Source: Odiellus spinosus
Taxonomy: Eukaryota; Arthropoda; Arachnida; Opiliones; Phalangiidae
Assembly (NCBI GenBank): GCA_963920705.1
Contig: OY987225.1
Span: 12,914,829 to 12,978,828, forward strand
DNA length: 64,000 bases
Reading direction: 5' to 3'
The notes beneath the pieces were generated by a model. That model was given only the letters and a program-made list of their open reading frames with translations, searched no databases and was not told the origin of the DNA. Both the position numbers and the translations under genes were made by a program. Every line of letters begins with the position of its first letter. The first letter of the stretch is position 1. Below, piece after piece: positions 50,281 through 64,000 of this stretch.

Positions 50281-52040
50281 TAATAAAACATTATCCATTT
50301 ATTAGGTTTGTTCGTTTGCAACCTAGATTAAAAATTAAAATATGGGGAATTTTTATTCTCTTTAAATTCCTTGTTTAAGCATTCATAAGCTAACATGAAC
50401 GAATGAGGAGTTGTAATAAAACATTATCCATGGATTAGGTTTGTTCGTTTGCAACCTAGATTAAAAATTAAAATATGGGGATTTTTTATTCCTTTAAATT
50501 CCTTGTATAAGCATTCATAAGCTAACATGAACGAATTGCCTCGACTAAAGTCGAGGAGTTGTAATAAAACATTATCCATGGATTAGGTTTGTTCGTTTGT
50601 AACCAAGATTAAAAATTAAAATATGGGTAATTTTTATTCCCTTTAAATTCCTTGTATAAGCATTCATAAGCTAACATGAACGAATGAGGAGTTGTAATAA
50701 AACATTATCCTTGGATTAGGTTTGTTCGTTTGCAACCTAGATTAAAAATTAAAATATGGGTAATTTTTATTCCCTTTAAATTCCTTGTATAAGCATTCAT
50801 AAGGTAACATGAACGAATTGCCTCGACTTTAGTCGAGGAGTTGTAATAAAACATTATCCATGGATTAGGTTTGTTCGTTTGCAACCTAGATTAATAATTA
50901 AAATATGGGAATTTTTATTCCCTTTAAATTCCTTGTATAAGCATTCATAGGCTAACATGAACGAATGAGGAGTTGAAATAAAACATTATCCATGGATTAG
51001 GTTTGTTCGTTTGCAACCTAGATTAAAAATTAAAGTATGGCGATTTTTTATTCCTTTTAAATTCCTTGTATAAGCATTCATAAGCTAACATGAACGAATT
51101 GCCTCGACTAAAGTCGAGGAGTTGTAATAAAACATTAACCATGGATTAGGTTTGTTCGTTTGCAACCTAGATTAATAATTAAAATACGGGAATTTTTATT
51201 CCCTTTAAATTCCTTGTATAAGCATTCATAGGCTAACATGAACGAATTGCCTCGAATAAAGTCGAGCAGTAGTAATAAAACAATATCAATGGATTAGGTT
51301 TGTTCGTTTGCAACCTAGATAAAAAATTAAAATATGGGGATTTTTTATTCCCTTTAAATTCCTTGTATAAGCATTCATAAGCTAACATGAACGAATTGCC
51401 TCGACTAAAGTCGAGGAGTTGTAATAAATCATTATCCATGGATTAGGTTTGTTCGTTTACAACCTAGATTAAAAATTAAAATATGGGGATTTTTTATTCC
51501 CTTTAAATTCCTTGTATAAGCATTCATAAGCTAACATGAACGAATTGCCTCGACTAAAGTCGAGGAGTTGTAATAAAACATTTTCCATGGATTAGGTTTG
51601 TTCGTTTGTAACCTAGATTAAAAATTAAAATATGGGGATTTTTTATTCCCTTTAAATTCCTTGTATAAGCATTCATAAGCTAACATGAACGAATTGCTTC
51701 GACTAAAGTCGAGGAGTTGTAATAAAACATTATCCATTTATTAGGTTTGTTCGTTTGCAACCTAGATTAAAAATTAAAATATGGGGAATTTTTATTCCCT
51801 TTAAATTCCTTGTTTAAGCATTCATAAGCTAACATGAACGAATGAGGAGTTGTAATAAAACATTATCCATGGATTAGGTTTGTTCGTTTGCAACCTAGAT
51901 TAAAAATTAAAATATGGGGATTTTTTATTCCCTTTAAATTCCTTGTATAAGCATTCATAGGCTAACATGAACGAATTGCCTCGACTAAAAGCGAGGAGTT
52001 GTAATAAAACATTATCCATGGATTAGGTTTGTTCGTTTGT

Positions 52041-55000
52041 AACCTAGATTAAAAATTAAAATATGGGGATTATTTACTCCCTTTAAATTCCTTGTATAAG
52101 CATTCATAAGCTAACATGAACGACTTGCCTCGACTAAAGTCGAGGAGTTGTAATAAAACATTATCCATGGAGTAGGTTTGTTCGTTTGCAACCTAGATTA
52201 AAAATTAAAATATGGGGATTTTTTATTCCCTTTAAATTCCTTGTATAAGCATTCATAAGCTAACATGAACGAATTGCCTCGACTAAAGTCGAGGAGTTGT
52301 AATAAAACATTATCCATGGATTAGGTTTGTTCGTTTGCAACCTAGATTAAAAACTATAATATGGGGATTTTTTATTCCCTTTAAATACTTTATATAAGCA
52401 TTCATAAGCTAACATGAACGAATGAGGAGTTGTAATAAAACATTATCCATGGATTAGGTTTGTTCGTTTGCAACCTAGATTAAAAATTAAAGTATGGGGA
52501 TTTTTTATTCCTTTTAAATTCCTTGTATAAGCATTCATAAGCCAACATGAACGAATTGCCTCGACTAAAGTCGAGGAGTTGTAATAAAACATTAACCATG
52601 GATTAGGTTTGTTCGTTTGCAACCTAGATTAATAATTAAAATACGGGAATTTTTATTCCCTTTAAATTCCTTGTATAAGCATTCATAGGCTAACATGAAC
52701 GAATTGCCTCGAATAAAGTCGAGCAGTAGTAATAAAACAATATCCATGGATTAGGTTTGATCGTTTGCAACCTAGATTAAAAATTAAAATATGGGGATTT
52801 TTTATTCCCTTTAAATTCCTTGTATAAGCATTCATAAGCTAACATGAACGAATTGCCTCGACTAAAGTCGAGGAGTTGTAATAAAACATTATCCCTGGAT
52901 TAGGTTTGTTCGTTTACAACCTAGATTAAAAATTAAAATATGGGGATTTTTTATTCCCTTTAAATTCCTTGTATAAGCATTCATAAGCTAACATGAACGA
53001 ATTGCCTCGACTAAAGTCGAGGAGTTGTAATAAAACATTATCCATGGATTAGGTTTGTTCGTTTACAACCTAGATTAAAAATTAAAATATGGGGATTTTT
53101 TATTCCCTTTAAATTCCTTGTATAAGAATTCATAAGCTAACATGAACGAATTGCCTCGACTAAAGTCGAGGAGTTGTAATAAAACATTATCCTTGGATTA
53201 GGTTTGTTCGTTTGCAACCTAGATTAAAAATTAAAATATGGGGAATTTTTATTCCCTTTAAATTCCTTGTATAAGCATTCATAAGGTAACATGAACGAAT
53301 TGCCTCGACTAAAGTCGAGGAGTTGTAATAAAACATTATCCATGGATTAGGTTTGTTCGTTTGCAACCTAGATTAATAATTAAAATATGGGAATTTTTTT
53401 CCCTTTAAATTCCTTATATAAGCATTCATAGGCTAACATGAACGAATTGCCTCGACTAAAGACGAGGAGTTGTAATAAAACAATATCCATGGATTAGGTT
53501 TGTTCGTTTGCAACCTAGATTAAAAATTAAAATATGTGGTTTTTTTATTCCCTTTAAATTCCTTGTGTAAGCATTCATAAGCTAACATGAACGAATTGCC
53601 TCGACTAAAGTCGAGGAGTTGTAATAAAACATTATCCATGGATTATGTTTGTTCGTTTGCAACCTAGATTAAAAATTAAAATATGGGGATTATTTACTCC
53701 CTTTAAATTCCTTGTATAAGCATTCATAAGCTAACATGAACGACTTGCCTCGACTAAAGTCGAGGAGTTGTAATAAAACATTATCCATGGAGTAGGTTTG
53801 TTCGTTTGCAACCTAGATTAAAAATTAAAATATGGGGATTTTTTATTCCCTTTAAATTCCTTGTATAAGCATTCATAAGCTAACATGAACGAATTGCCTC
53901 GACTAAAGTCGAGGAGTTGTAATAAAACATTATCCATGGATTAGGTTTGTTCGTTTGCAACCTAGATTAAAAACTAAAATATGGGGATTTTTTATTCCCT
54001 TTAAATACTTTATATAAGCATTCATAAGCTAACATGAACGAATGAGGAGTTGTAATAAAACATTATCCATGGATTAGGTTTGTTCGTTTGCAACCTAGAT
54101 TAAAAATTAAAGTATGGGGATTTTTTATTCCTTTTAAATTCCTTGTATAAGCATTCATAAGCCAACATGAACGAATTGCCTCGACTAAAGTCGAGGAGTT
54201 GTAATAAAACATTAACCATGGATTAGGTTTGTTCGTTTGCAACCTAGATTAATAATTAAAATACGGGAATTTTTATTCCCTTTAAATTCCTTGTATAAGC
54301 ATTCATAGGCTAACATGAACGAATTGCCTCGAATAAAGTCGAGCAGTAGTAATAAAACAATATCCATGGATTAGGTTTGTTCGTTTGCAACCTAGATTAA
54401 AAATTAAAATATGGGGATTTTTTATTCCCTTTAAATTCCTTGTATAAGCATTCATAAGCTAACATGAACGAATTGCCTCGACTAAAGTCGAGGAGTTGTA
54501 ATAAAACATTATCCCTGGATTAGGTTTGTTCGTTTACAACCTAGATTAAAAATTAAAATATGGGGATTTTTTATTCCCTTTAAATTCCTTGTATAAGCAT
54601 TCATAAGCTAACATGAACGAATTGCCTCGACTAAAGTCGAGGAGTTGTAATAAAACATTATCCATGGATTAGGTTTGTTCGTTTACAACCTAGATTAAAA
54701 ATTAAAATATGGGGATTTTTTATTCCCTTTAAATTCCTTGTATAAGAATTCATAAGCTAACATGAACGAATTGCCTCGACTAAAGTCGAGGAGTTGTAAT
54801 AAAACATTATCCTTGGATTAGGTTTGTTCGTTTGCAACCTAGATTAAAAATTAAAATATGGGGAATTTTTATTCCCTTTAAATTCCTTGTATAAGCATTC
54901 ATAAGGTAACATGAACGAATTGCCTCGACTAAAGTCGAGGAGTTGTAATAAAACATTATCCATGGATTAGGTTTGTTCGTTTGCAACCTAGATTAATAAT

Positions 55001-55280
55001 TAAAATATGGGAATTTTTTTCCCTTTAAATTCCTTATATAAGCATTCATAGGCTAACATGAACGAATTGCCTCGACTAAAGTCGAGGAGTTGTAATAAAA
55101 CAATATCCATGGATTAGGTTTGTTCGTTTGCAACCTAGATTAAAAATTAAAATATGTGGTTTTTTTATTCCCTTTAAATTCCTTGTGTAAGCATTCATAA
55201 GCTAACATGAACGAATTGCCTCGACTAAAGTCGAGGAGTTGTAATAAAACATTATCCATGGATTATGTTTGTTCGTTTGC
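52041..55280 (+). repeat. 1,620-bp tandem duplication
   Basis: GGGGATTATTTACTCC (about 52067 and 53687), TTAAATACTTTATAT (52380 and 54000) and GATTATGTTTG (53641 and 55261) all recur at an offset of exactly 1,620 bp. Few differences are visible by eye, so the duplication looks recent. Confidence 0.75.
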
Positions 55281-58200
55281 AACCTAGATTAAAAATTAAA
55301 ATATGGGGAATTTTTATTCCCTTTAAATTCCTTGTATAAGCATTCATAAGGTAACATGAACGAATTGCCTCGACTAAAGTCGAGGAGTTGTGATAAAACA
55401 TTATCCATGGATTAGGTTTGTTCGTTTGCAACATAGATTAAAAATTAAAATATGGGGATTTTTTATTCCCTTTAAATCCCTTGTATAAGGATTCATAAGC
55501 TAAAATGAACGAATTGCCTCGACTAAAGTCGAGGAGTTGTAATAAAACATTATCCATGGATTAGGTTTGTTCGTTTGCAACCTAGATTAATAATTAAAAT
55601 ATGGGAATTTTTATTCCCTTTAAATTCCTTGTATAAGCATTCATAGGTTAACATGAACGAATTGCCTTGACTAAAATCGAGGAGTTGTAATAAAACATTA
55701 TCCATGGATTAGGTTTGTTCGTTTGTAACCTAGATTAAAAATTAATATATGGGGATTTTTTATTCCCTTTAAATTCCTTGTATAAGCATTCATAAGCTAA
55801 CATGAATGAATTGCCTCGACTAAAGTCGAGGAATTGTAATAAAACAATAACCATGGATTAGGTTTGTTCGTTTGCAACCTAGATTAAAAATTAAAATATG
55901 GGGATTTTTTACTCCCTTTAAATTCCTTGTATAAGCATTCATAAGCTAACATGAACGAATTGCCTCGACTAAAGTCGAGGAGTTGTAATAAAACATTATC
56001 CATGGATTAGGTTTGTTCGTTTGCAACCTAGATTAAAAATTAAAATATGGGGATTTTTTAATTCCCTTTAAATTCCTTGTATAAGCATTCATAAGCTAAC
56101 ATGAACGAAGTGCCTCGACTAAAGTCGAGGAGTTGTAATAAAACATTATCCATGGATTAGGTTTGTTCGTTTGCAACCTAGATAAAAACTAAAATATGGG
56201 GATTTTTTATTCCCTTTAAATTCTTTATATAAGCATTCATAAGCTAACATGAACGAATGAGGAGTTGTTATAAAACATTATCCATGGATTAGGTTTGTTC
56301 GTTTGCAACCTAGATTAAAAATTAAAATATGGGGAATTTTTATTCCCTTTAAATTCCTTGTATAAGCATTCATAGGCTAACATGAACGAATTGCCTCGAA
56401 TAAAGTCGAGCAGTAGTAATAAAACAATATCCATGGATTAGGTTTGTTCGTTTGCAACCTAGATTAAAAATTAAAATATGGGGATTTTCTATTCCCTTTA
56501 AATTCCTTGTATAAGCATTCATAAGCTAACATGAACGAATTGCCTCGACTAAAGTCGAGGAGTTGTAATAAAACATTATCCATTTATTAGGTTTGTTCGT
56601 TTGCAACCTAGATTAAAAATTAAAATATGGGGAATTTTTATTCCCTTTAAATTCCTTGTTTAAGCATTCATAAGCTAACATGAACGAATGAGGAGTTGTA
56701 ATAAAACATTATCCATGGATTAGGTTTGTTCGTTTGCAACCTAGATTAAAAATTAAAATATGGGGATTTTTTATTCCTTTAAATTCCTTGTATAAGCATT
56801 CATAAGCTAACATGAACGAATTGCCTCGACTAAAGTCGAGGAGTTGTAATAAAACATTATCCATGGATTAGGTTTGTTCGTTTGTAACCTAGATTAAAAA
56901 TTAAAATATGGGGATTTTTTATTCCCTTTAAATTCCTTGTATAAGCATTCATAAGCTAACATGAACGAATGAGGAGTTGTAATAAAACATTATCCTTGGA
57001 TTAGGTTTGTTCGTTTGCAACCTAGATTAAAAATTAAAATATGGGTAATTTTTATTCCCTTTAAATTCCTTGTATAAGCATTCATAAGGTAACATGAACG
57101 AATTGCCTCGACTAAAGTCGAGGAGTTGTAATAAAACATTATCCATGGATTAGGTTTGTTCGTTTGCAACCTAGATTAATAATTAAAATATGGGAATTTT
57201 TATTCCCTTTAAATTCCTTGTATAAGCATTCATAGGCTAACATGAACGAATTGCCTCGACTAAAGTCGAGGAGTTGTAATAAAACAATATCCATGGATTA
57301 GGTTTGTTCGTTTGCAACCTAGATTAAAAATTAAAATATGGGTTTTTTTTATTCCCTTTAAATTCCTTGTATAAGCATTCATAAGCTAACATGAACGAAT
57401 TGCCTCGACTAAAGTCGAGGAGTTGTAATAAAACATTTTCCATGGATTAGGTTTGTTCGTTTGTAACCTAGATTAAAAATTAAAATATGGGGATTTTTTA
57501 TTCCCTTTAAATTCCTTGTATAAGCATTCATAAGCTAACATGAACGAATTGCTTCGACTAAAGTAAAGGAGTTGTAATAAAACATTATCCATTTATTAGG
57601 TTTGTTCGTTTGCAACCTAGATTAAAAATTAAAATATGGGGAATTTTTATTCCCTTTAAATTCCTTGTTTAAGCATTCATAAGCTAACATGAACGAATGA
57701 GGAGTTGTAATAAAACATTATCCATGGATTAGGTTTGTTCGTTTGCAACCTAGATTAAAAATTAAAATATGGGGATTTTTTATTCCCTTTAAATTCCTTG
57801 TATAAGCATTCATAAGCTAACATGAACGAATTGCCTCGACTAAAGTCGAGGAGTTGTAATAAAACATTTTCCATGGATTAGGTTTGTTCGTTTGTAACCT
57901 AGATTAAAAATTAAAATATGGGTTTTTTTTATTCCCTTTAAATTCCTTGTATAAGCATTCATAAGCTAACATGAACGAATTGCCTCGACTAAAGTCGAGG
58001 AGTTGCAATACAACATTATCCATGGATTAGGTTTGTTCGTTTACAACCTAGATTAAAAATTAAAATATGGGGATTTTTTATTCCCTTTAAATTCCTTGTA
58101 TAATCATTCATAAGCTAACATGAACGAATTGCCTCGAATAAAGTCGAGGAGTTGTAATAAAACATTTTCCATGGATTAGGTTTGTTCGTTTGTAACCTAG

Positions 58201-61200
58201 ATTAAAAATTAAAATATGGGGATTTTTTATTCCCTTTAAATTCCTTGTATAAGCATTCATAAGCTAACATGAACGAATTGCCTCGACTAAAGTCGAGGAG
58301 TTGTAATAAAACATTTTCCATGGATTAGGTTTGTTCGTTTGTAACCTAGATTAAAAATTAAAATATGGGGATTTTTTATTCCCTTTAAATTCCTTGTATA
58401 AGCATTCATAAGCTAACATGAACGAATTTTAAAAATTAAAATATGGGGATTTTTTATTCCCTTTAAATTCCTTGTATAAGCATTCATAAGCTAACATGAA
58501 CGAATTGCTTCGACTAAAGTCGAGGAGTTGTAATAAAACATTATCCATTTATTAGGTTTGTTCGTTTGCAACCTAGATTAAAAATTAAAATATGGGGAAT
58601 TTTTATTCCCTTTAAATTCCTTGTTTAAGCATTCATAAGCTAACATGAACGAATGAGGAGTTGTAATAAAACATTATCCATGGATTAGGTTTGTTCGTTT
58701 GCAACCTAGATTAAAAATTAAAATATGGGGATTTTTTATTCCCTTTAAATTCCTTGTATAAGCATTCATAAGCTAACATGAACGAATTGCCTCGACTAAA
58801 GTCGAGGAGTTGTAATAAAACATTTTCCATGGATTAGGTTTGTTCGTTTGTAACCTAGATTAAAAATTAAAATATGGGGATTTTTTATTCCCTTTAAATT
58901 CCTTGTATAAGCATTCATAAGCTAACATGAACGAATTGCCTCGAATAAAGTCGAGGAGTTGTAATAAAACATTTTCCATGGATTAGGTTTGTTCGTTTGT
59001 AACCTAGATTAAAAATTAAAATATGGGGATTTTTTATTCCCTTTAAATTCCTTGTATAAGCATTCATAAGCTAACATGAACGAATTGCCTCGAATAAAGT
59101 CGAGGAGTTGTAATAAAACATTATCCATTTATTAGGTTTGCTCGTTTGCAACCTAGATTAAAAATTAAAATATGGGGATTTTTTACTCCCTTTAAATTCC
59201 TTGTATAAGCATTCATAAGCTAACATGAACGACTTGCCTCGACTAAAGTCGAGGAGTTGTAATAAAACATTATCCATGGAGTAGGTTTGTTCGTTTGCAA
59301 CCTAGATTAAAAATTAAAATATGGGGATTTTTTATTCCCTTTAAATTCCTTGTATAAGCATTCATAAGCTAACATGAACGAATTGCCTCGACTAAAGTCG
59401 AGGAGTTGTAATAAAACATTATCCATGGATTAGGTTTGTTCCTTTGCAACCTAGATTAAAAACTAAAATATGGGGATTTTTTATTCCCTTTAAATTCTTT
59501 ATATAAGCATTCATAAGCTAACATGAACGAATGAGGAGTTGTAATAAAACATTATCCATGGATTAGGTTTGTTCGTTTGCAACCTAGATTAAAAATTAAA
59601 GTATGGGGATTTTTTATTCCTTTTAAATTCCTTGTATAAGCATTCATAAGCTAACATGAACGAATTGCCTCGACTAAAGTCGAGGAGTTGTAATAAAACA
59701 TTAACCATGGATTAGGTTTGTTCGTTTGCAACCTAGATTAATAATTAAAATACGGGAATTTTTATTCCCTTTAAATTCCTTGTATAAGCATTCATAGGCT
59801 AACATGAACGAATTGCCTCGAATAAAGTCGAGCAGTAGTAATAAAACAATATCCATGGATTAGGTTTGTTCGTTTGCAACCTAGATTAAAAATTAAAATA
59901 TGGGGAATTTTTATTCCCTTTAAATTCCTTGTATAAGCATTCATAAGGTAACATGAACGAATTGCCTCGACTAAAGTCGAGGAGTTGTAATAAAACATTA
60001 TCCATGGATTAGGTTTGTTCGTTTGCAACCTTGATTAAAAATTAAAGTATGGGGATTTTTTATTCCTTTTAAATTCCTTGTATAAGCATTCATAAGCTAA
60101 CATGAACGAATTGCCTCGACTAAAGTCGAGGAGTTGTAATAAAACATTAACCATGGATTAGGTTTGTTCGTTTGCAACCTAGATTAATAATTAAAATACG
60201 GGAATTTTTATTCCCTTTAAATTCGTTGTATAAGCATTCATAGGCTAACATGAACGAATTGCCTCGAATAAAGTCGAGCAGTAGTAATAAAACAATATCC
60301 ATGGATTAGGTTTGTTCGTTTGCAACCTAGATTAAAAATTAAAATATGGGGATTTTTTATTCCCTTTAAATTCCTTGTATAAGCATTCATAAGCTAACAT
60401 GAACGAATTGCCTCGACTAAAGTCGAGGAGTTGTAATAAAACATTATCCATGGATTAGGTTTGTTCGTTTACAACCTAGATTAAAAATTAAAATATGGGA
60501 ATTTTTTATTCCCTTTAAATTCCTTGTATAAGCATTCATAAGCTAACATGAACGAATTGCCTCGACTAAAGTCGAGGAGTTGTAATAAAACATTATCCAT
60601 GGATTAGGTTTGTTCGTTTGCAACCTAGATTAAAAATTAAAATATGGGGATTTTTTTATTCCCTTTAAATTCCTTGTATAAGCATTCATAAGCTAACATG
60701 AACGAAGTGCCTCGACTAAAGTCGAGGAGTTGTAATAAAACATTATCCATGGATTAGGTTTGTTCGTTTGCAACCTAGATAAAAAATTAAAATATGGGGA
60801 TTTTTTATTCCCTTTAAATTCCTTGTATAAGCATTCATAAGCTAACATGAACGAATTGCCTCGACTAAAGTCGAGGAGTTGTAATAAAACATTTTCCATG
60901 GATTAGGTTTGTTCGTTTGTAATCTAGATTAAAAATTAAAATATGGGGATTTTTTATTCCCTTTAAATTCCTTGTATAAGCATTCATAAGCTAACATGAA
61001 CGAATTGCCTCGACTAAAGTCGAGGAGTTGTAATAAAGCATTATCCATGGATTAGGTTTGTTCGTTTACAACCTAGATTAAAAATTAAAATATGGGGATT
61101 TTTTATTCCCTTTAAATTCTTTATATAAGCATTCATAAGCTAACATGAACGAATGAGGAGTTGTAATAAAACATTATCCATGGATTAGGTTTGTTCGTTT

Positions 61201-64000
61201 GCAACCTAGATTAAAAATTAAAGTATGGGGATTTTTTATTCCTTTTAAATTCCTTGTATAAGCATTCATAAGCCAACATGAACGAATTGCCTCGACTAAA
61301 GTCGAGGAGTTGTAATAAAACATTAACCATGGATTAGGTTTGTTCGTTTGCAACCTAGATTAATAATTAAAATACGGGAATTTTTATTCCCTTTAAATTC
61401 CTTGTATAAGCATTCATAGGCTAACATGAACGAATTGCCTCGAATAAAGTCGAGCAGTAGTAATAAAACAATATCCATGGATTAGGTTTGTTCGTTTGCA
61501 ACCTAGATTAAAAATTAAAATATGGGGATTTTTTATTCCCTTTAAATTCCTTGTATAAGCATTCATAAGCTAACATGAACGAATTGCCTCGACTAAAGTC
61601 GAGGAGTTGTAATAAAACATTATCCCTGGATTAGGTTTGTTCGTTTACAACCTAGATTAAAAATTAAAATATGGGGATTTTTTATTCCCTTTAAATTCCT
61701 TGTATAAGCATTCATAAGCTAACATGAACGAATTGCCTCGACTAAAGTCGAGGAGTTGTAATAAAACATTATCCATGGATTAGGTTTGTTCGTTTACAAC
61801 CTAGATTAAAAATTAAAATATGGGGATTTTTTATTCCCTTTAAATTCCTTGTATAAGAATTCATAAGCTAACATGAACGAATTGCCTCGACTAAAGTCGA
61901 GGAGTTGTAATAAAACATTATCCTTGGATTAGGTTTGTTCGTTTGCAACCTAGATTAAAAATTAAAATATGGGGAATTTTTATTCCCTTTAAATTCCTTG
62001 TATAAGCATTCATAAGGTAACATGAACGAATTGCCTCGACTAAAGTCGAGGAGTTGTAATAAAACATTATCCATGGATTAGGTTTGTTCGTTTGCAACCT
62101 AGATTAATAATTAAAATATGGGAATTTTTTTCCCTTTAAATTCCTTATATAAGCATTCATAGGCTAACATGAACGAATTGCCTCGACTAAAGTCGAGGAG
62201 TTGTAATAAAACAATATCCATGGATTAGGTTTGTTCGTTTGCAACCTAGATTAAAAATTAAAATATGTGGTTTTTTTATTCCCTTTAAATTCCTTGTATA
62301 AGCATTCATAAGCTAACATGAACGAATTGCCTCGACTAAAGTCGAGGAGTTGTAATAAAACATTATCCATGGATTATGTTTGTTCGTTTGCAACCTAGAT
62401 TAAAAATTAAAATATGGGGAATTTTTATTCCCTTTAAATTCCTTGTATAAGCATTCATAAGGTAACATGAACGAATTGCCTCGACTAAAGTCGAGGAGTT
62501 GTGATAAAACATTATCCATGGATTAGGTTTGTTCGTTTGCAACATAGATTAAAAATTAAAATATGGGGATTTTTTATTCCCTTTAAATCCCTTGTATAAG
62601 GATTCATAAGCTAAAATGAAGGAATTGCCTCGACTAAAGTCGAGGAGTTGTAATAAAACATTATCCATGGATTAGGTTTGTTCGTTTGCAACCTAGATTA
62701 ATAATTAAAATATGGGAATTTTTACTCCCTTTAAATTCCTTGTATAAGCATTCATAGGTTAACATGAACGAATTGCCTTGACTAAAATCGAGGAGTTGTA
62801 ATAAAACATTATCCATGGATTAGGTTTGTTCGTTTGTAACCTAGATTAAAAATTAATATATGGGGATTTTTTATTCCCTTTAAATTCCTTGTATAAGCAT
62901 TCATAAGCTAACATGAATGAATTGCCTCGACTAAAGTCGAGGAATTGTAATAAAACAATAACCATGGATTAGGTTTGTTCGTTTGCAACCTAGATTAAAA
63001 ATTAAAATATGGGGATTTTTTACTCCCTTTAAATTCCTTGTATAAGCATTCATAAGCTAACATGAACGAATTGCCTCGACTAAAGTCGAGGAGTTGTAAT
63101 AAAACATTATCCATGGATTAGGTTTGTTCGTTTGCAACCTAGATTAAAAATTAAAATATGGGGATTTTTTATTCCCTTTAAATTCTTTATATAAGCATTC
63201 ATAAGCTAACATGAACGAATGAGGAGTTGTTATAAAACATTATCCATGGATTAGGTTTGTTCGTTTGCAACCTAGATTAAAAATTAAAATATGGGGAATT
63301 TTTATTCCCTTTAAGTTCCTTGTATAAGCATTCATAGGCTAATATGAACGAATTGCCTCGAATAAAGTCGAGCAGTAGTAATAAAACAATATCCATGGAT
63401 TAGGTTTGTTCGTTTGCAACCTAGATTAAAAATTAAAATATGGGGATTTTCTATTCCCTTTAAATTCCTTGTATAAGCATTCATAAGCTAACATGAACGA
63501 ATTGCCTCGACTAAAGTCGAGGAGTTGTAATAAAACATTATCCATTTATTAGGTTTGTTCGTTTGCAACCTAGATTAAAAATTAAAATATGGGGAATTTT
63601 TATTCCCTTTAAATTCCTTGTTTAAGCATTCATAAGCTAACATGAACGAATTGCCTCGACTAAAGTCGAGGAGTTGTAATAAAACATTATCCATGGATTA
63701 GGTTTGTTCGTTTGTAACCTAGATTAAAAATTTAAATATGGGGATTTTTTATTCCCTTTAAATTCCTTGTATAAGCATTCATAAGCTAACATGAACGAAT
63801 GAGGAGTTGTAATAAAACATTATCCTTGGATTAGGTTTGTTCGTTTGCAACCTAGATTAAAAATTAAAATATGGGTAATTTTTATTCTCTTTAAATTCCT
63901 TGTATAAGCATTCATAAGGTAACATGAACGAATTGCCTCGACTAAAGTCGAGGAGTTGTAATAAAACATTATCCATGGATTAGGTTTGTTCGTTTGCAAC

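Larger units (their letters stand above)
37623..64000 (+). repeat. 149/133-bp satellite DNA array, right arm
   Basis: About 180 more monomers of the same family in the same orientation as the left arm, running to the window edge. The hairpin, the ATCCATGGAT palindrome and the hairpin-less short monomers are all present. Variants enriched here include GGGGATTATTTACTCC, AAAAACTAAAATATGG with CTTTATATAAGC, AAAGTATGG, GATAAATAATT and GAGCAGTAG. The first monomers after the transposon (ACATTTTCC, GTAACC, GCTTCGAC, CATTTATTAGG, short) follow the same order as at about 18180-18440 in the left arm. No genes. Confidence 0.97.

Noticed and set aside
1..64000. CENP-B box, telomeric repeats, tRNA or rRNA genes
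   Set aside because: No match to the CENP-B box pattern in the monomer, no short telomeric repeats and no structural RNA gene seen on either strand.

Overview
The window is eukaryotic, AT-rich heterochromatin, most likely from an arthropod. That guess rests on compact GT-AG introns, A-rich start-codon context and an insect-style TCAGTT initiator, so treat it as tentative. About 80% of it is one satellite family in one orientation, at 1-24975 and 37623-64000. The monomer is 149 bp, with a 133-bp variant that has lost a hairpin. The two arms are one array split by a single 12,647-bp insertion at 24976-37622.

The insertion is a complete-looking CACTA/EnSpm-type (CMC superfamily) DNA transposon. 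It starts CACTCT and ends AGAGTG, has 14-bp terminal inverted repeats and is flanked by a 2-bp CA target duplication. The order of monomer variants continues across the insertion as it does elsewhere in the array, so the junctions look genuine. Inside are two divergent genes. On the minus strand (29469 to 27022) is an uninterrupted 815-aa transposase with two N-terminal C2H2 fingers and the conserved D/D/E-type motifs. On the plus strand (30027 to 36235) is a multi-exon gene. I could chain its exons in phase into a protein of about 585 aa resembling the SAMD3-like family of animal genomes: a ubiquitin-like N-terminus, a central YP...W..LRNKFKN block and a C-terminal YPAL...EF.RI block. By analogy with plant En/Spm (TnpD plus TnpA) it may be the accessory protein of the element. 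The genes share a 557-bp intergenic region, and both start at the same 15-base sequence.

Both subterminal regions are built from the words GGGAATA and GGAGT/GGTGT. They are scattered over about 480 bp on the left and packed into about 48 copies of a 22-bp tandem repeat (36366-37432) on the right. These are the likely transposase or accessory-protein binding sites.

The plus-strand gene carries small insertions of its own: two or three MITE-like elements in intron 1, a degenerate copy in the last intron, and a 1,017-bp inverted-repeat element (33207-34223) in coding sequence. That last element contains a 326-bp hAT-like MITE, giving four nested layers: satellite, CACTA element, inverted-repeat element, hAT-like MITE. 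It either truncates the partner gene or is spliced out as an intron.

I see no host gene, tRNA, rRNA or CRISPR array. The short reading frames in the satellite and in the 22-bp array are repeat artefacts.
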